Assembly: GCA_024398875.1 (NCBI GenBank)
Contig: JAKSIJ010000001.1
Span: forward strand, 248,001 to 312,000
Length of the DNA stretch: 64,000 nucleotides
Origin: Fibrobacter sp.
GTDB lineage: Bacteria; Fibrobacterota; Fibrobacteria; Fibrobacterales; Fibrobacteraceae
Reading direction: 5' to 3'
Part shown: piece by piece, positions 52,485-60,203 of the stretch
Layout of the letters: each line of letters begins with the position of its first letter
Position numbering within the stretch: position 1 is the stretch's first letter
Notes under the pieces: model-generated
What the model was told of the DNA's origin: nothing
What the model saw: the letters and a program-made list of their open reading frames with translations, nothing else
Database searches by the model: none
Program-made: the position numbers and the translations under genes

Positions 52485-54002
52485 TTACTTGATATCCGTG
52501 CGATGGAATTCGATACGACGATTCTGCGCACGCCCTTCTGGGGTCTTGTTGGAGGCGACCGGCTGGGTATCACCCTTACCACTCGTCACTATACGGCTTT
52601 CAGCGATGCCTTTTTCCACAAGGAAGTTCTTCACGGATTCTGCACGGTCTGCAGACAACTTCATGTTCTTTTCCTTGCCACCCTGATTATCGGTATGACC
52701 GATGATTTCAAAAGTGGATTCTGTAAAGGCTTCAAGAATATCGACAACCTTCATGAGGGAGATGTAGGAATCCGGAGTAATCGTAGCCTTACCCGATTCG
52801 AAGTTCACACCTTCCAACACAAACACTTTCTTAGGCGGCTGCGGGATTTCATCCGGGCAACCATCTTCATCCTTATATCCGTTCTCAGTTTCCGGCTGTT
52901 CCGGGCAAAGGTCCACGGCCTTACAAACGTGGGCAAACGTAGCGAACATAGCCTTAGCCTCGACCCAAGGATCGCAAATACCATCGCGGTCATTGTCAGC
53001 ATCCGGGCAGCCATCGTCGTCCTGATAACCATCAAAGTCTTCAGCTTCTTCGGGGCAGTTATCAATACCCGTGCAAACAGAAGCATACTTCTCGGAAGCG
53101 CCTTCTTCGGAAACCCACGGATCGCAAAGACCATCAGCATCAGTATCGGGGTTACGGGTTTCTTCAACGGCTTCTTCTTCCTTTGCAACTTCAACATCGG
53201 TAAGGCCGATATCCAGTTTACCCTTACCGCGCTTCAGCATCGGGGAGGAGGACTGGCAGTAGAAGTTCGGCTTGGAAAGAGAAGCGTTCATGAACTTCGG
53301 GTCCAAGGAAACGTTGGTGCGGTTCACCTTGATGAACTGGTTGAAGGGGTAGTAGTTCTTGTAGATGTTGTTGTACTCCACCTTGGTCTGACCGGCAGCA
53401 GGATCAGCAAACACACCGTAGTAGTGGTTTTCCATGAAGATGTTGTTGCGGGCAATGACGTTGGTAGGGCCCTTCAAGGCAAGGCCAGAATAGCCATTGC
53501 GAAGGACAACGTTCTGTTCAATGGAGGCATCCAGAGATTTGGCGCCCCAAGCGAGGATGCCGGACCAGCGGTTGCCGTACACCACGTTATTGCGGAGGTG
53601 AGGGAGCGAAATGAAAGCTCCGATACCGGTAGCCTTATTGTCCATCACATAGCAGTGGTGAATGTAGGGAGCAGCGTTTTCACAGAGGATGCCTTCAATA
53701 CCGTTCCTCACTGTGAAGTGTGACATCTCGGCACCAGAGGTACCCATGACGGTAGGACCACGGCGACCACCATCAATGATGGTTGTCAGAGGGTCTTCAC
53801 CCTTTAGGACCACGCCCATGATGAGCGAGATGTTTTCGTTATAAGTTCCGCGTTTGACGAAGATGGTATCCCCGGCATCTGCATTACCGAGAGCATCCGC
53901 GATCTTAGAGTAATCGCCAGGCACGTTGATATTTCTTGCCATGGCGGTTCCAGAAAGAAGCATCGCCCCGGCCGTAATTAGGACCAGTTTCTTTAGGGTC
54001 AT
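52485..54002 (-). CDS. OmpA-family protein with right-handed beta-helix head
   Basis: A 505-residue exported protein (signal peptide about 1-22). Residues ~25-270 are a right-handed parallel beta-helix (NosD/pectate-lyase-like): IFVKRGTYNENI, HHCYVMDNKATGIGAF, NNVVYGNRWSGIL, NVVLRNGYSGLAL, ARNNIFMENHYYGVFAD. Then come three thrombospondin type 3 repeats with DTDADGLCDPW, DFDGYQDDDGCPDADND and DEDGCPDE (Ca2+ binding). An OmpA C-terminal domain follows (FEIIGHTDNQGG, LSADRAESVKNFL), which binds peptidoglycan. The ATG at 54002 fits the signal peptide and has GGAG upstream. It starts the cluster, with a textbook promoter at 54087-54115. Confidence 0.9.
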   Translation of the reverse strand: MTLKKLVLITAGAMLLSGTAMARNINVPGDYSKIADALGNADAGDTIFVKRGTYNENISLIMGVVLKGEDPLTTIIDGGRRGPTVMGTSGAEMSHFTVRNGIEGILCENAAPYIHHCYVMDNKATGIGAFISLPHLRNNVVYGNRWSGILAWGAKSLDASIEQNVVLRNGYSGLALKGPTNVIARNNIFMENHYYGVFADPAAGQTKVEYNNIYKNYYPFNQFIKVNRTNVSLDPKFMNASLSKPNFYCQSSSPMLKRGKGKLDIGLTDVEVAKEEEAVEETRNPDTDADGLCDPWVSEEGASEKYASVCTGIDNCPEEAEDFDGYQDDDGCPDADNDRDGICDPWVEAKAMFATFAHVCKAVDLCPEQPETENGYKDEDGCPDEIPQPPKKVFVLEGVNFESGKATITPDSYISLMKVVDILEAFTESTFEIIGHTDNQGGKEKNMKLSADRAESVKNFLVEKGIAESRIVTSGKGDTQPVASNKTPEGRAQNRRIEFHRTDIK

Positions 54003-54086
54003 ACTGCTACGTTTCTCCAATCATAGAACACATAAATTTTTTCATCTTTATAATTTGCCGAACCGACAACTATAAATCCGTGTGGG

Positions 54087-54115
54087 AATATACCTTCCTA
54101 AAAGGCTTTAGTCAA
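54087..54115 (-). promoter_or_regulatory. Sigma70-type promoter of the envelope cluster
   Basis: -35 TTGACT (54110-54115), 17-bp spacer, -10 TATATT (54087-54092), minus strand. The leader to the ATG at 54002 is about 75 bases. Confidence 0.8.
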
Positions 54116-54182
54116 ACGACTTTGAGGAAATTCGCCCAAAAACGGCGGATATTCAAAGTCTGCCCACGGCGGACCTAGGTCA

Positions 54183-54383
54183 TTAGTTCGAGGAAGGAAG
54201 GTTCGCCTTCTCCTCCTCTTTCTTTGCACCCTGGATCGCCACACGCAATTCCTGGCAGGTCTTCTTGATATCCTGCAGAATCTTGCGGGCACGCGTCCCG
54301 GCGGACTTGTTACCGCGGTTGAACTTGTCGTATTCACGCTTCAAGTTCAAAACTTCTTCGTCGAGATTTTCGATAAGGTTCAT
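54183..54383 (-). CDS. Hc1-like histone H1-type protein
   Basis: A 66-residue basic protein. The pattern EEVLNLKREYDKFNRGNK followed by AGTRARKILQDIKKTCQELR matches the Hc1 (histone H1-like, PF07432) family known from chlamydiae and many Bacteroidota, which binds DNA and helps pack the nucleoid. The start at 54383 is chosen because the family begins with M-N-L-x-E and a GGAG ribosome site lies nine bases upstream; the longer frame adds a hydrophobic segment with no homology. It lies between mqnD and the envelope cluster. Confidence 0.75.
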   Translation of the reverse strand: MNLIENLDEEVLNLKREYDKFNRGNKSAGTRARKILQDIKKTCQELRVAIQGAKKEEEKANLPSSN

Positions 54384-54506
54384 AATGCAAACTCCGAAAA
54401 AAGATGCTTTTTGGAAAATAAATAAAGTTTTTGGCAAAAATTCGCTATTTTGTAAAAACAAAGTTACATTAACGAATTATTACACAAAATTTAACGTATC
54501 AACAGG

Positions 54507-55301
54507 TTATACACCGCTAGATAACGTCCAAAGAGTGTCCAAAGCTCTTCTACCGGCCTCACCCACATTTTCTGAGAAGTCGTTCACGAACATGGCAATG
54601 TGCGCTTTCATCACATTTTCATCGTCAATTTGCGCTTTTTCGGCAATAAAAGATGAAACTGGATTTTGCCGAGCGCGGGCAATAGAGAGACTCTCTCGAA
54701 TGGCATTTTCGATAAATTCAACTTTTTCTCTAGAGAATTCTCGACGAGCAACCGAAATCCCAAGGGGAATGGGAGCCCCAGTCTTTTCTTCCCAATAAGC
54801 ACCCAAATCCTGAATCATGTGAAGTTCATCACGTTTCCACGTAAAGCGATGCTCATGGATAGTGACTCCCTGAAGGTACTCCCCAGAGCGAAGCCCCTCA
54901 TAGACTTTGTTGAAAAGAGCATAGTTCAACTTCGGTTGCGTTCCAAATTCATGGCTATACCAAAATTTGAATAAAAGGGCCGCCGTAGTGTTCTCTCCTG
55001 GAAGAACCGTTTCCGCCGTAGGGTCAAATACATCGTTTTTTGACGAAAGAAGTAAGGGCCCGCAACCGTAGCCAATGGCACCGCCGCAACTGAGGCAATG
55101 ATAATTCTCTCTAATTTGGGGATAGATTTGGGCACTGACCTTCGCTACATCCAATTCGCCACGAAGCACCATTTCATTCAAAGTCTGCACATCGGCAAAG
55201 GTGACATCCCATTCAAAAGGACAATCCTTAAGACCCGCAATCAAGGCCTCATAAATGAAGGTATCGTTAGGACAAGTGGATATGCCGAGAGAGAAAATCA
55301 T
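54507..55301 (-). CDS. mqnD: 1,4-Dihydroxy-6-naphthoate synthase (futalosine pathway)
   Basis: MqnD turns cyclic dehypoxanthine futalosine into 1,4-dihydroxy-6-naphthoate on the futalosine route to menaquinone. The 264-residue protein shows the periplasmic-binding-like fold with GISTCPNDTFIYEAL at the start, the KVSAQIYPQIRENY segment, the GGAIGYGCGPLLLS segment and IPLGISVARRE. The start is the ATG at 55301; no Shine-Dalgarno is seen because an AT-rich repeat runs up to it. mqnB lies just upstream. Menaquinone supports the fumarate reductase used for succinate production in Fibrobacter. Confidence 0.93.
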   Translation of the reverse strand: MIFSLGISTCPNDTFIYEALIAGLKDCPFEWDVTFADVQTLNEMVLRGELDVAKVSAQIYPQIRENYHCLSCGGAIGYGCGPLLLSSKNDVFDPTAETVLPGENTTAALLFKFWYSHEFGTQPKLNYALFNKVYEGLRSGEYLQGVTIHEHRFTWKRDELHMIQDLGAYWEEKTGAPIPLGISVARREFSREKVEFIENAIRESLSIARARQNPVSSFIAEKAQIDDENVMKAHIAMFVNDFSENVGEAGRRALDTLWTLSSGV

Positions 55302-55305
55302 AATC

Positions 55306-55391
55306 AATTCAAAATTTACAATTCAAAATTCAAAATTAGAAATGATAAATGGTGAATTAAAAATTCAAAATGCAAAATTAAAAATTAGACT
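55306..55391. repeat. AT-rich ATTCAAAATT repeat between mqnB and mqnD
   Basis: Imperfect direct repeats of ATTCAAAATT and ATTAAAAATT (for example near 55312, 55322, 55332, 55358 and 55378) fill the gap. The same kind of run is near 20108. Confidence 0.6.
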
Positions 55392-56048
55392 TCAGGAAAA
55401 GTATTCAGGGCAAAGAACTGCCGACTTCAATGCAGACAGAGCTTCAGGGATTTTCCATGCGGAAACATCTCTATCGGTAGCAATGTTACTTACGGCACGA
55501 AACTGAAAGGCGGGAACTCCAAAACGGCGACACACGGCAAAACAGGCGGCACCTTCCATAGATTCCACATCAGCATTGAACATTCCTGAACGGCGAAGAG
55601 AAAGATAACGGGTTCCCGTGCTGCAACTAACAGTAACACCAGCCACAGATTTGAGAGAGGCCAAACCTAGCGGCAGGTTCCAAGGAGATTCCCCTGCATA
55701 GGTAATAGACTCCCCACTCACCTCGCTCCAGGGAACAAAATGGCCATTCCTATCCTGAACGCCCATGTCTCCTAAAATTTCAGAATCTACACGGACCACA
55801 TCGCACAACTGAAGATCATGACCATAGTAGGCGCCACAAATTCCCAACTGAATAACGCGCTTATATTGTTTTTTTGAAAGGATAAAAGCCAGATTTGCTG
55901 AAAATTCCAGCACACCTACACCACAAATAAATACATCATAAAGGGATTCCACTGCAACAGGCGATTCCAGCGCAGACTCTGCCGGGACCTCAGGAAACAA
56001 GCCTTCAAATTCCTCTTTGGATGCAATAACAATGAGGGTTTCATTCAT
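55392..56048 (-). CDS. mqnB: Futalosine hydrolase
   Basis: MqnB removes hypoxanthine from futalosine to give dehypoxanthine futalosine. The 218-residue protein has the nucleoside phosphorylase-type fold: CGVGVLEFSANLAF near the start, QLGICGAYYG, VESMEGAACFAVC (the ribose-binding Glu/Met/Glu motif) and FQFRAVSNIATDRD with the catalytic Asp. The start at 56048 is used; two codons further up is a TTG. It follows the PfkB gene by 20 bases. Confidence 0.92.
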   Translation of the reverse strand: MNETLIVIASKEEFEGLFPEVPAESALESPVAVESLYDVFICGVGVLEFSANLAFILSKKQYKRVIQLGICGAYYGHDLQLCDVVRVDSEILGDMGVQDRNGHFVPWSEVSGESITYAGESPWNLPLGLASLKSVAGVTVSCSTGTRYLSLRRSGMFNADVESMEGAACFAVCRRFGVPAFQFRAVSNIATDRDVSAWKIPEALSALKSAVLCPEYFS

Positions 56049-56067
56049 GAGCAAATTACTCGAAAAT

Positions 56068-57024
56068 TTATTCCAATTTTTCTACAGTGGGAGCCAGTTC
56101 ACTTTCCAGCTCAGCAACACGCTCCAAGGAAATATTCCAAGGCTTTTCCACTTCACAGCGGCTTACTGCCACTGCAGTTGCTTTCACCAGGCAATCCTCA
56201 AAGCCCATGCCTTCCCCATCGGCATAAAGCCAACCGGCAAAGAAGGAATCTCCAGCACCCACATCATTCTGCACTTGGATAGTTGGAGGCTGCAACTGAA
56301 TTCCCTGGAATTTCTTTTCCACAAAACGGAATGCTCGCACCGGAGAATCTTCATCTGTCACCACCAAATTCTTGATGGGAAGCTTTTCGAGAACCGCAGT
56401 TGCAGACATCTTCCAGAATTGAGGGCTGGAGGTCACCAGAGGAATCCCAAGACGGGAAAGCAGTTTGCAATATTCCTGCATATTGATTTTCAGGAGTTCA
56501 ACACCCTTTTCAAGCCAGGCATCAATGTTTGTAATTGCATCAATAAAGATGCGTTTGCCCGTAAAATCAAGTGCATTGATTAAACTGACATCAAAAGATT
56601 CCGGAAAGGAACCACACAATGCAACACACTGGGTAGAGTTCCAGTATTCATTCAATGTTTGAATGAAATCCTCATTTTCACAATCCGAAAGAATCGGGGA
56701 CGGTTCTATGAGTTCCGTAGTGTCGCCACTACAGGCAATGGTAGTGCAAATGCGAGTGCCTTCCTTAATCCAGACCGGAGCCTGCTGAATGCCACACATG
56801 GAAAGTTCATCAAAAATGCGCTTCCCATTTTCTGCACCAAGAAAATGCATGAGGAGAGGGTTTCCGCCCAAGAGTTGCAGTACACGACCGCAGTTGATGC
56901 CCTTACCCGAAGCATACTCCTCCACCTTGGGAATACGGTGCACCTCTCCTGGAGTAAACTTTTCCAAGAAGAACATGCGCTGCAAAGCGGGATTGAGGCC
57001 GAGGATAAGGGTTTCTTGTGGCAT
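56068..57024 (-). CDS. PfkB-family sugar kinase, 1-phosphofructokinase-like
   Basis: A 318-residue ribokinase/PfkB family kinase of the LacC/FruK type, which phosphorylates fructose-1-phosphate or tagatose-6-phosphate. The N-terminus LILGLNPALQRMFFLEKFTPGEVHRI and the YASGKGINCGRVLQLLG segment are those of FruK/LacC. The anion hole and catalytic base are in QNDVGAGDSFFAG (about 255-268). No PTS is nearby, so the substrate is uncertain. It lies between tyrS and mqnB. Confidence 0.9.
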   Translation of the reverse strand: MPQETLILGLNPALQRMFFLEKFTPGEVHRIPKVEEYASGKGINCGRVLQLLGGNPLLMHFLGAENGKRIFDELSMCGIQQAPVWIKEGTRICTTIACSGDTTELIEPSPILSDCENEDFIQTLNEYWNSTQCVALCGSFPESFDVSLINALDFTGKRIFIDAITNIDAWLEKGVELLKINMQEYCKLLSRLGIPLVTSSPQFWKMSATAVLEKLPIKNLVVTDEDSPVRAFRFVEKKFQGIQLQPPTIQVQNDVGAGDSFFAGWLYADGEGMGFEDCLVKATAVAVSRCEVEKPWNISLERVAELESELAPTVEKLE

Positions 57025-57042
57025 AGGAATCCTTAGAAGAAC

Positions 57043-58260
57043 TTAGAAGTTGACCTTGAAGAACTTGCGTTTTCCAACCTGAACTACCAACTGGTCGCCG
57101 CCCTTAATCTCGAAAGAGGACTGAGGATCAGCAAGTTTTTCGCCGGCAATCTTCACGCCGCCGTTCTGGACCATGCGGCGGGCTTCGCCTTTGCTCGCAA
57201 AGGCCTTGATTTCAACAAGCAGGTCCAGGGCACCATAGGTGCCGGGCGCCACGGCGCACTCGGCGGCGTCACTAGGAATGGCATTCCCGCTATGAATTTC
57301 CTTTTCCTTGGTGGCTGCAGCTTCTGCGGCTTCCGCACCATGATACTGCGTTACAATGTCCATGGCAAGGATGTGCTTCGCTTCATTCGGATTCACTTTG
57401 CCTGCGGCAATATCCGCCATCATTTGCTTCACTTCGGAAAGCGGCTTTTCGGTAAGAAGTTCGAACCAGTTCTCAATGAGGTTATCCGCAAGGCTGTAAA
57501 TCTTGTGGTACATCACATCGGCAGGTTCGTTAAGGCCCACATAGTTACCGATGGACTTGCTCATCTTCACCTTGCCGTCGGTACCGAGAAGAATCGGCAT
57601 GAACATGCCAATCTGCGGTTCCATGCCTTCAAAAATCTGCAAGTCGCGACCGCGGAGCACGTTGAACTTCTGGTCGGTGCCGCCGAGTTCCACATCGCTC
57701 TGGATGGCCACAGAATCGTAGCCCTGCATCATGGGGTACATGAATTCATGAAGACTGATGGACTGGTTTGCCGTATAGCGGTTGTGGAAATCTTCGCGTT
57801 CCAGCATCTGGGCCACCGTAAACTGGCCCATGAGTTCCGTCACCTTGCCAAAGGGAAGTTTAGAGAACCATTCGCCGTTATAGTGGATTTCCACTTGTTC
57901 GCGACGTACCACCTTGAAAAACTGTTCCTGGTATTCCTTGGCATTTTCAAGAACCTGTTCGTGAGAGAGGCGCGGACGGGCCTTGTTGCGACCACTGGGG
58001 TCACCAATCTGGGCGGTGTAGTCGCCGACGATGAGGACAACCGTATGCCCCAAATCTTGGAACTGGCGCAATTTACGCATCACTACAGTATGGCCAAAAT
58101 GCACATCTGGAGCAGTCGGGTCAACACCGAGCTTAATGCGGAGCGGCTTACCCGTTTCGTAGGACTTCTGGAGTTTCTTTTCGAGTTCTTCCTGCGGGAC
58201 GATTTCGATAACGCCGCGCATCAAAATTTCAAGTTGTTCTTTAACAGGACGGAATTGCAT
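57043..58260 (-). CDS. tyrS: Tyrosyl-tRNA synthetase
   Basis: Class I synthetase that charges tRNA-Tyr. The 405-residue protein has the VHFGHT signature (HIGH), the KMSKSIGNYVGL signature (KMSKS), and a C-terminal S4 RNA-binding domain (GEARRMVQNGGVKIAG). The long TyrZ-type N-terminus starts at the ATG 58260; the frame above it is not needed. The gene order tyrS-PfkB-mqnB-mqnD is on one strand with short gaps. Confidence 0.96.
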   Translation of the reverse strand: MQFRPVKEQLEILMRGVIEIVPQEELEKKLQKSYETGKPLRIKLGVDPTAPDVHFGHTVVMRKLRQFQDLGHTVVLIVGDYTAQIGDPSGRNKARPRLSHEQVLENAKEYQEQFFKVVRREQVEIHYNGEWFSKLPFGKVTELMGQFTVAQMLEREDFHNRYTANQSISLHEFMYPMMQGYDSVAIQSDVELGGTDQKFNVLRGRDLQIFEGMEPQIGMFMPILLGTDGKVKMSKSIGNYVGLNEPADVMYHKIYSLADNLIENWFELLTEKPLSEVKQMMADIAAGKVNPNEAKHILAMDIVTQYHGAEAAEAAATKEKEIHSGNAIPSDAAECAVAPGTYGALDLLVEIKAFASKGEARRMVQNGGVKIAGEKLADPQSSFEIKGGDQLVVQVGKRKFFKVNF

Positions 58261-58351
58261 AATGTTCTCAGTGGTTGGTGTAAAGCCCATGGAAAAAGAG
58301 TGAATTTCTCATTTCAATGATAAAAATAACTTTTTCAAGGAGGGACGAAAT

Positions 58352-58819
58352 CTATTTAAGGGCTTCCTGCACGAGAGCGCTAACGCGTTTGCCATCGAAA
58401 CGGCCCTTGACCTTGGGCTGCAGTTCCTTCATGATTTTGCCCATATCCTTGGGAGAGGAGGCTCCGGTCGCAGCCTTGATTTCGGCAATCAAAGCCTTCA
58501 CTTCTTCTTCCGTCATCTCGGCAGGCATGTACTTGCGATAGAGAGCGATTGCGGCTTCTTCTGCAGCAATCTTATCCATAAAGCCACCCTTCTTGAGGAT
58601 TTCAATAGCTTCCTGCTTCTGCTTCACGCTCCGAGCCAACACGTCCACACACATTTCATCGGTGATGGAATCGGCAATCTGGGCGGGCGTGGCGCCAGCC
58701 TTCATGGCCTCGTTCTTGATATCGGAGTGGAGAGTACGGAGAGTACTCAAAGTTTCGGCATCATGGGCCTTCATGGCCGTTTTGACGTCGTCCAGGATTT
58801 TGGTAAGTAGTGCACTCAT
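58352..58819 (-). CDS. yqeY: YqeY/GatB-domain protein
   Basis: A 155-residue YqeY-family protein with the tRNA-binding GatB C-terminal-type domain. It shows TLRTLHSDIKNEAMKAG at the start, ARSVKQKQEAIE, and YMPAEMTEEEVKALIAE. It follows rpsU, an arrangement widely conserved in bacteria. Its cellular role is unclear. Confidence 0.93.
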   Translation of the reverse strand: MSALLTKILDDVKTAMKAHDAETLSTLRTLHSDIKNEAMKAGATPAQIADSITDEMCVDVLARSVKQKQEAIEILKKGGFMDKIAAEEAAIALYRKYMPAEMTEEEVKALIAEIKAATGASSPKDMGKIMKELQPKVKGRFDGKRVSALVQEALK

Positions 58820-58839
58820 GATTTTACCTCCAGAAACAA

Positions 58840-58876
58840 CGAATGAGCCCCCGACCGCTAAGCCGACGACTCATTC
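58840..58876 (-). promoter_or_regulatory. Hairpin between rpsU and yqeY
   Basis: AATGAG and CTCATT pair around a GC-rich inner part on the minus strand, just after the rpsU stop and before the yqeY ribosome site (GGAGG). There is no T run, so it may set the mRNA end or stability. Confidence 0.35.
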
Positions 58877-58895
58877 TTGAAAATTTAGAACCCGA

Positions 58896-59105
58896 TTAGT
58901 AGAGACGCTTGCGGTTCTGGTCAGCAATCTCTTTGAGACGCTTGCGACGAGCAGCCGTTTCAATGCGCTTCTTTTCTTCGGAAGGCTTTTCAAAACGCTG
59001 ACGCTTCTTCACATCGGAGATGATGCCGTTCTTTTCGCAAGACTTGGTGAAACGCTTGAGAGCGCGTTCGAAAGGTTCGTTGGACTTAACAATAACGCCG
59101 ATCAC
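58896..59105 (-). CDS. rpsU: Ribosomal protein S21, GTG start
   Basis: S21 helps start translation on the small subunit. The 69-residue protein has VIVKSNEPFERALKRFTKSCEKNGI and the basic tail with RRKRLKEIADQNRKRLY. The start is GTG at 59105, with an AAAGGAT ribosome site. A textbook promoter lies at 59140-59168. Confidence 0.93.
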   Translation of the reverse strand: MIGVIVKSNEPFERALKRFTKSCEKNGIISDVKKRQRFEKPSEEKKRIETAARRKRLKEIADQNRKRLY

Positions 59106-59139
59106 GATAATCCTTTGGTTAAATTCAGTTTGGAGCCCA

Positions 59140-59168
59140 AATATATTTATCTTGAGGGATTTCGTCAA
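59140..59168 (-). promoter_or_regulatory. Sigma70-type promoter of rpsU-yqeY
   Basis: -35 TTGACG (59163-59168), 17-bp spacer, -10 TATATT (59140-59145), followed by TGGG, minus strand. Confidence 0.85.
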
Positions 59169-59237
59169 GGGTCAGGGGAATTACCCTTCAAAAGGGTGAT
59201 TTACGCCATAAATCGGGCTTTTTTGGTCATATTTAAC

Positions 59238-59266
59238 TTGCGAAGCAACAAAGAGATATCTATATT
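59238..59266 (+). promoter_or_regulatory. Sigma70-type promoter of the SPOR lipoprotein gene
   Basis: -35 TTGCGA (59238-59243), 17-bp spacer, -10 TATATT (59261-59266), + strand. The leader to the ATG at 59327 is about 55 bases and holds a GGAG ribosome site. Confidence 0.75.
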
Positions 59267-59326
59267 TGGCCTATAAAACCCAAATGTTCGTATTTTTGGG
59301 TGAAAACGACAAAATTGGAGTTTAAA

Positions 59327-60127
59327 ATGAAGTCTTTTTCAGTTGCATCCTTGAGCGCCATCGCCCTTGCTTGCGCCCTGATGACGGCCTGCGAAACCAG
59401 CGAAGAAAACGCAGCACCGCAGCAAGTTGCTAAACCCGCACCTGCCAAGGTCGCCCCGAAGCCAGCTCCGGCCCCCGAAGAACCCAAACTGGTTCCTATC
59501 CAGTCCCTTTCCGCAAAAAAGGATTCTGCTAAAGTCGCTGCTGATACTGCCAAGGCTGCCGCACCTGCTGGAAGTCTCCAACCGCAGAGCGAAGGCTCTT
59601 ACGTAATTCAAGTGAGCATCCAGCAATCCAAGAAGAAGGCTGATGCCGTCGTTGCGAAGCTCGCAGAACAGAATATCAAGGCTTACGTAGCCGAAGTTGA
59701 AAATCCGGGCGAACTGGAAGGCACCTTCTACCGCGTCCGTATCGGCTACTTCCCCACCATTCCTAATGCGCAAGAATATGGCAAGCAGGTTCTGACAGGA
59801 CTTAACTATGCCTGGTGGGTTGACAATAGCAGTAACGATGATGTGGGCAATCCTAATGGTGAAGAAGAGGATTCTTCTAGCGAAGCTGCTAGCGAACCGG
59901 CTCCTGCCGCTGAGCCCGCACCTGCTGCTGAACCTGCTCCGGCTCCTGCCGCTGAGCCTGCACCCGCAGCTGAACCCGCTCCAGCTGCCGAACCCGCACC
60001 AGCTGCTGAACCCGCTCCAGCTCCTACTGCCGAACCGGCACCTGCCGCCCAGCCAGCTCCTGCCGCTGAAGCAGCCCCCGCACCCGCTGCACCGGCCGCT
60101 CCTGCCGCTAGCGATGATTGGGAATAG
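59327..60127 (+). CDS. SPOR-domain lipoprotein with Pro-Ala-rich tail
   Basis: A 266-residue lipoprotein (lipobox LMTAC, Cys22). After a Pro/Ala/Lys linker, residues ~90-165 are a SPOR domain (GSYVIQVSIQQSKKKADAVVAKLAEQNIKAYV, YRVRIGYFPTIPNAQ), which binds septal glycan lacking stem peptides. The last ~70 residues repeat APAAEP units. The start at 59327 is preferred because of GGAGTTTAAA and the signal peptide; a longer frame starts at 59300. It is transcribed alone, with its own promoter and terminator, and is probably a division or wall-associated protein. Confidence 0.9.
   Translation: MKSFSVASLSAIALACALMTACETSEENAAPQQVAKPAPAKVAPKPAPAPEEPKLVPIQSLSAKKDSAKVAADTAKAAAPAGSLQPQSEGSYVIQVSIQQSKKKADAVVAKLAEQNIKAYVAEVENPGELEGTFYRVRIGYFPTIPNAQEYGKQVLTGLNYAWWVDNSSNDDVGNPNGEEEDSSSEAASEPAPAAEPAPAAEPAPAPAAEPAPAAEPAPAAEPAPAAEPAPAPTAEPAPAAQPAPAAEAAPAPAAPAAPAASDDWE
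59893..60107 (+). repeat. In-frame Pro-Ala-Glu repeat
   Basis: About 15 near-copies of codons for AEPAPA (GCTGAGCCCGCACCTGCT-type units), partly 18 bases apart, at the end of the SPOR lipoprotein gene. Codon choice varies between units. Confidence 0.8.
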
Positions 60128-60147
60128 TCTACCAGATTTTGTCGTAT

Positions 60148-60176
60148 AAAGGGCTCTCTTTGAGAGCTCTTTTTTA
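60148..60176 (+). terminator. Terminator of the SPOR lipoprotein gene
   Basis: GGGCTCTC-ttt-GAGAGCTC (60151-60169, one G-U pair) followed by TTTTTT on the + strand. Confidence 0.92.
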
Positions 60177-60191
60177 TTAACCCTCCATTTC

Positions 60192-60197
60192 TATATT
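60192..60197 (+). promoter_or_regulatory. -10 box of rimO, likely leaderless
   Basis: TATATT ends six bases before the ATG at 60204; TGACGT lies between. The region upstream is the T tail of the previous terminator. Confidence 0.5.
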
Positions 60198-60203
60198 TGA
60201 CGT

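Noticed and set aside
52392-53723. A 443-codon + strand frame opposite the OmpA gene.
   Set aside because: Shadow of a clear beta-helix, TSP3 and OmpA protein.
59893-60107. Possible CRISPR-like array.
   Set aside because: The units are in frame, imperfect and without unique spacers; they code for a Pro-Ala-Glu tail.
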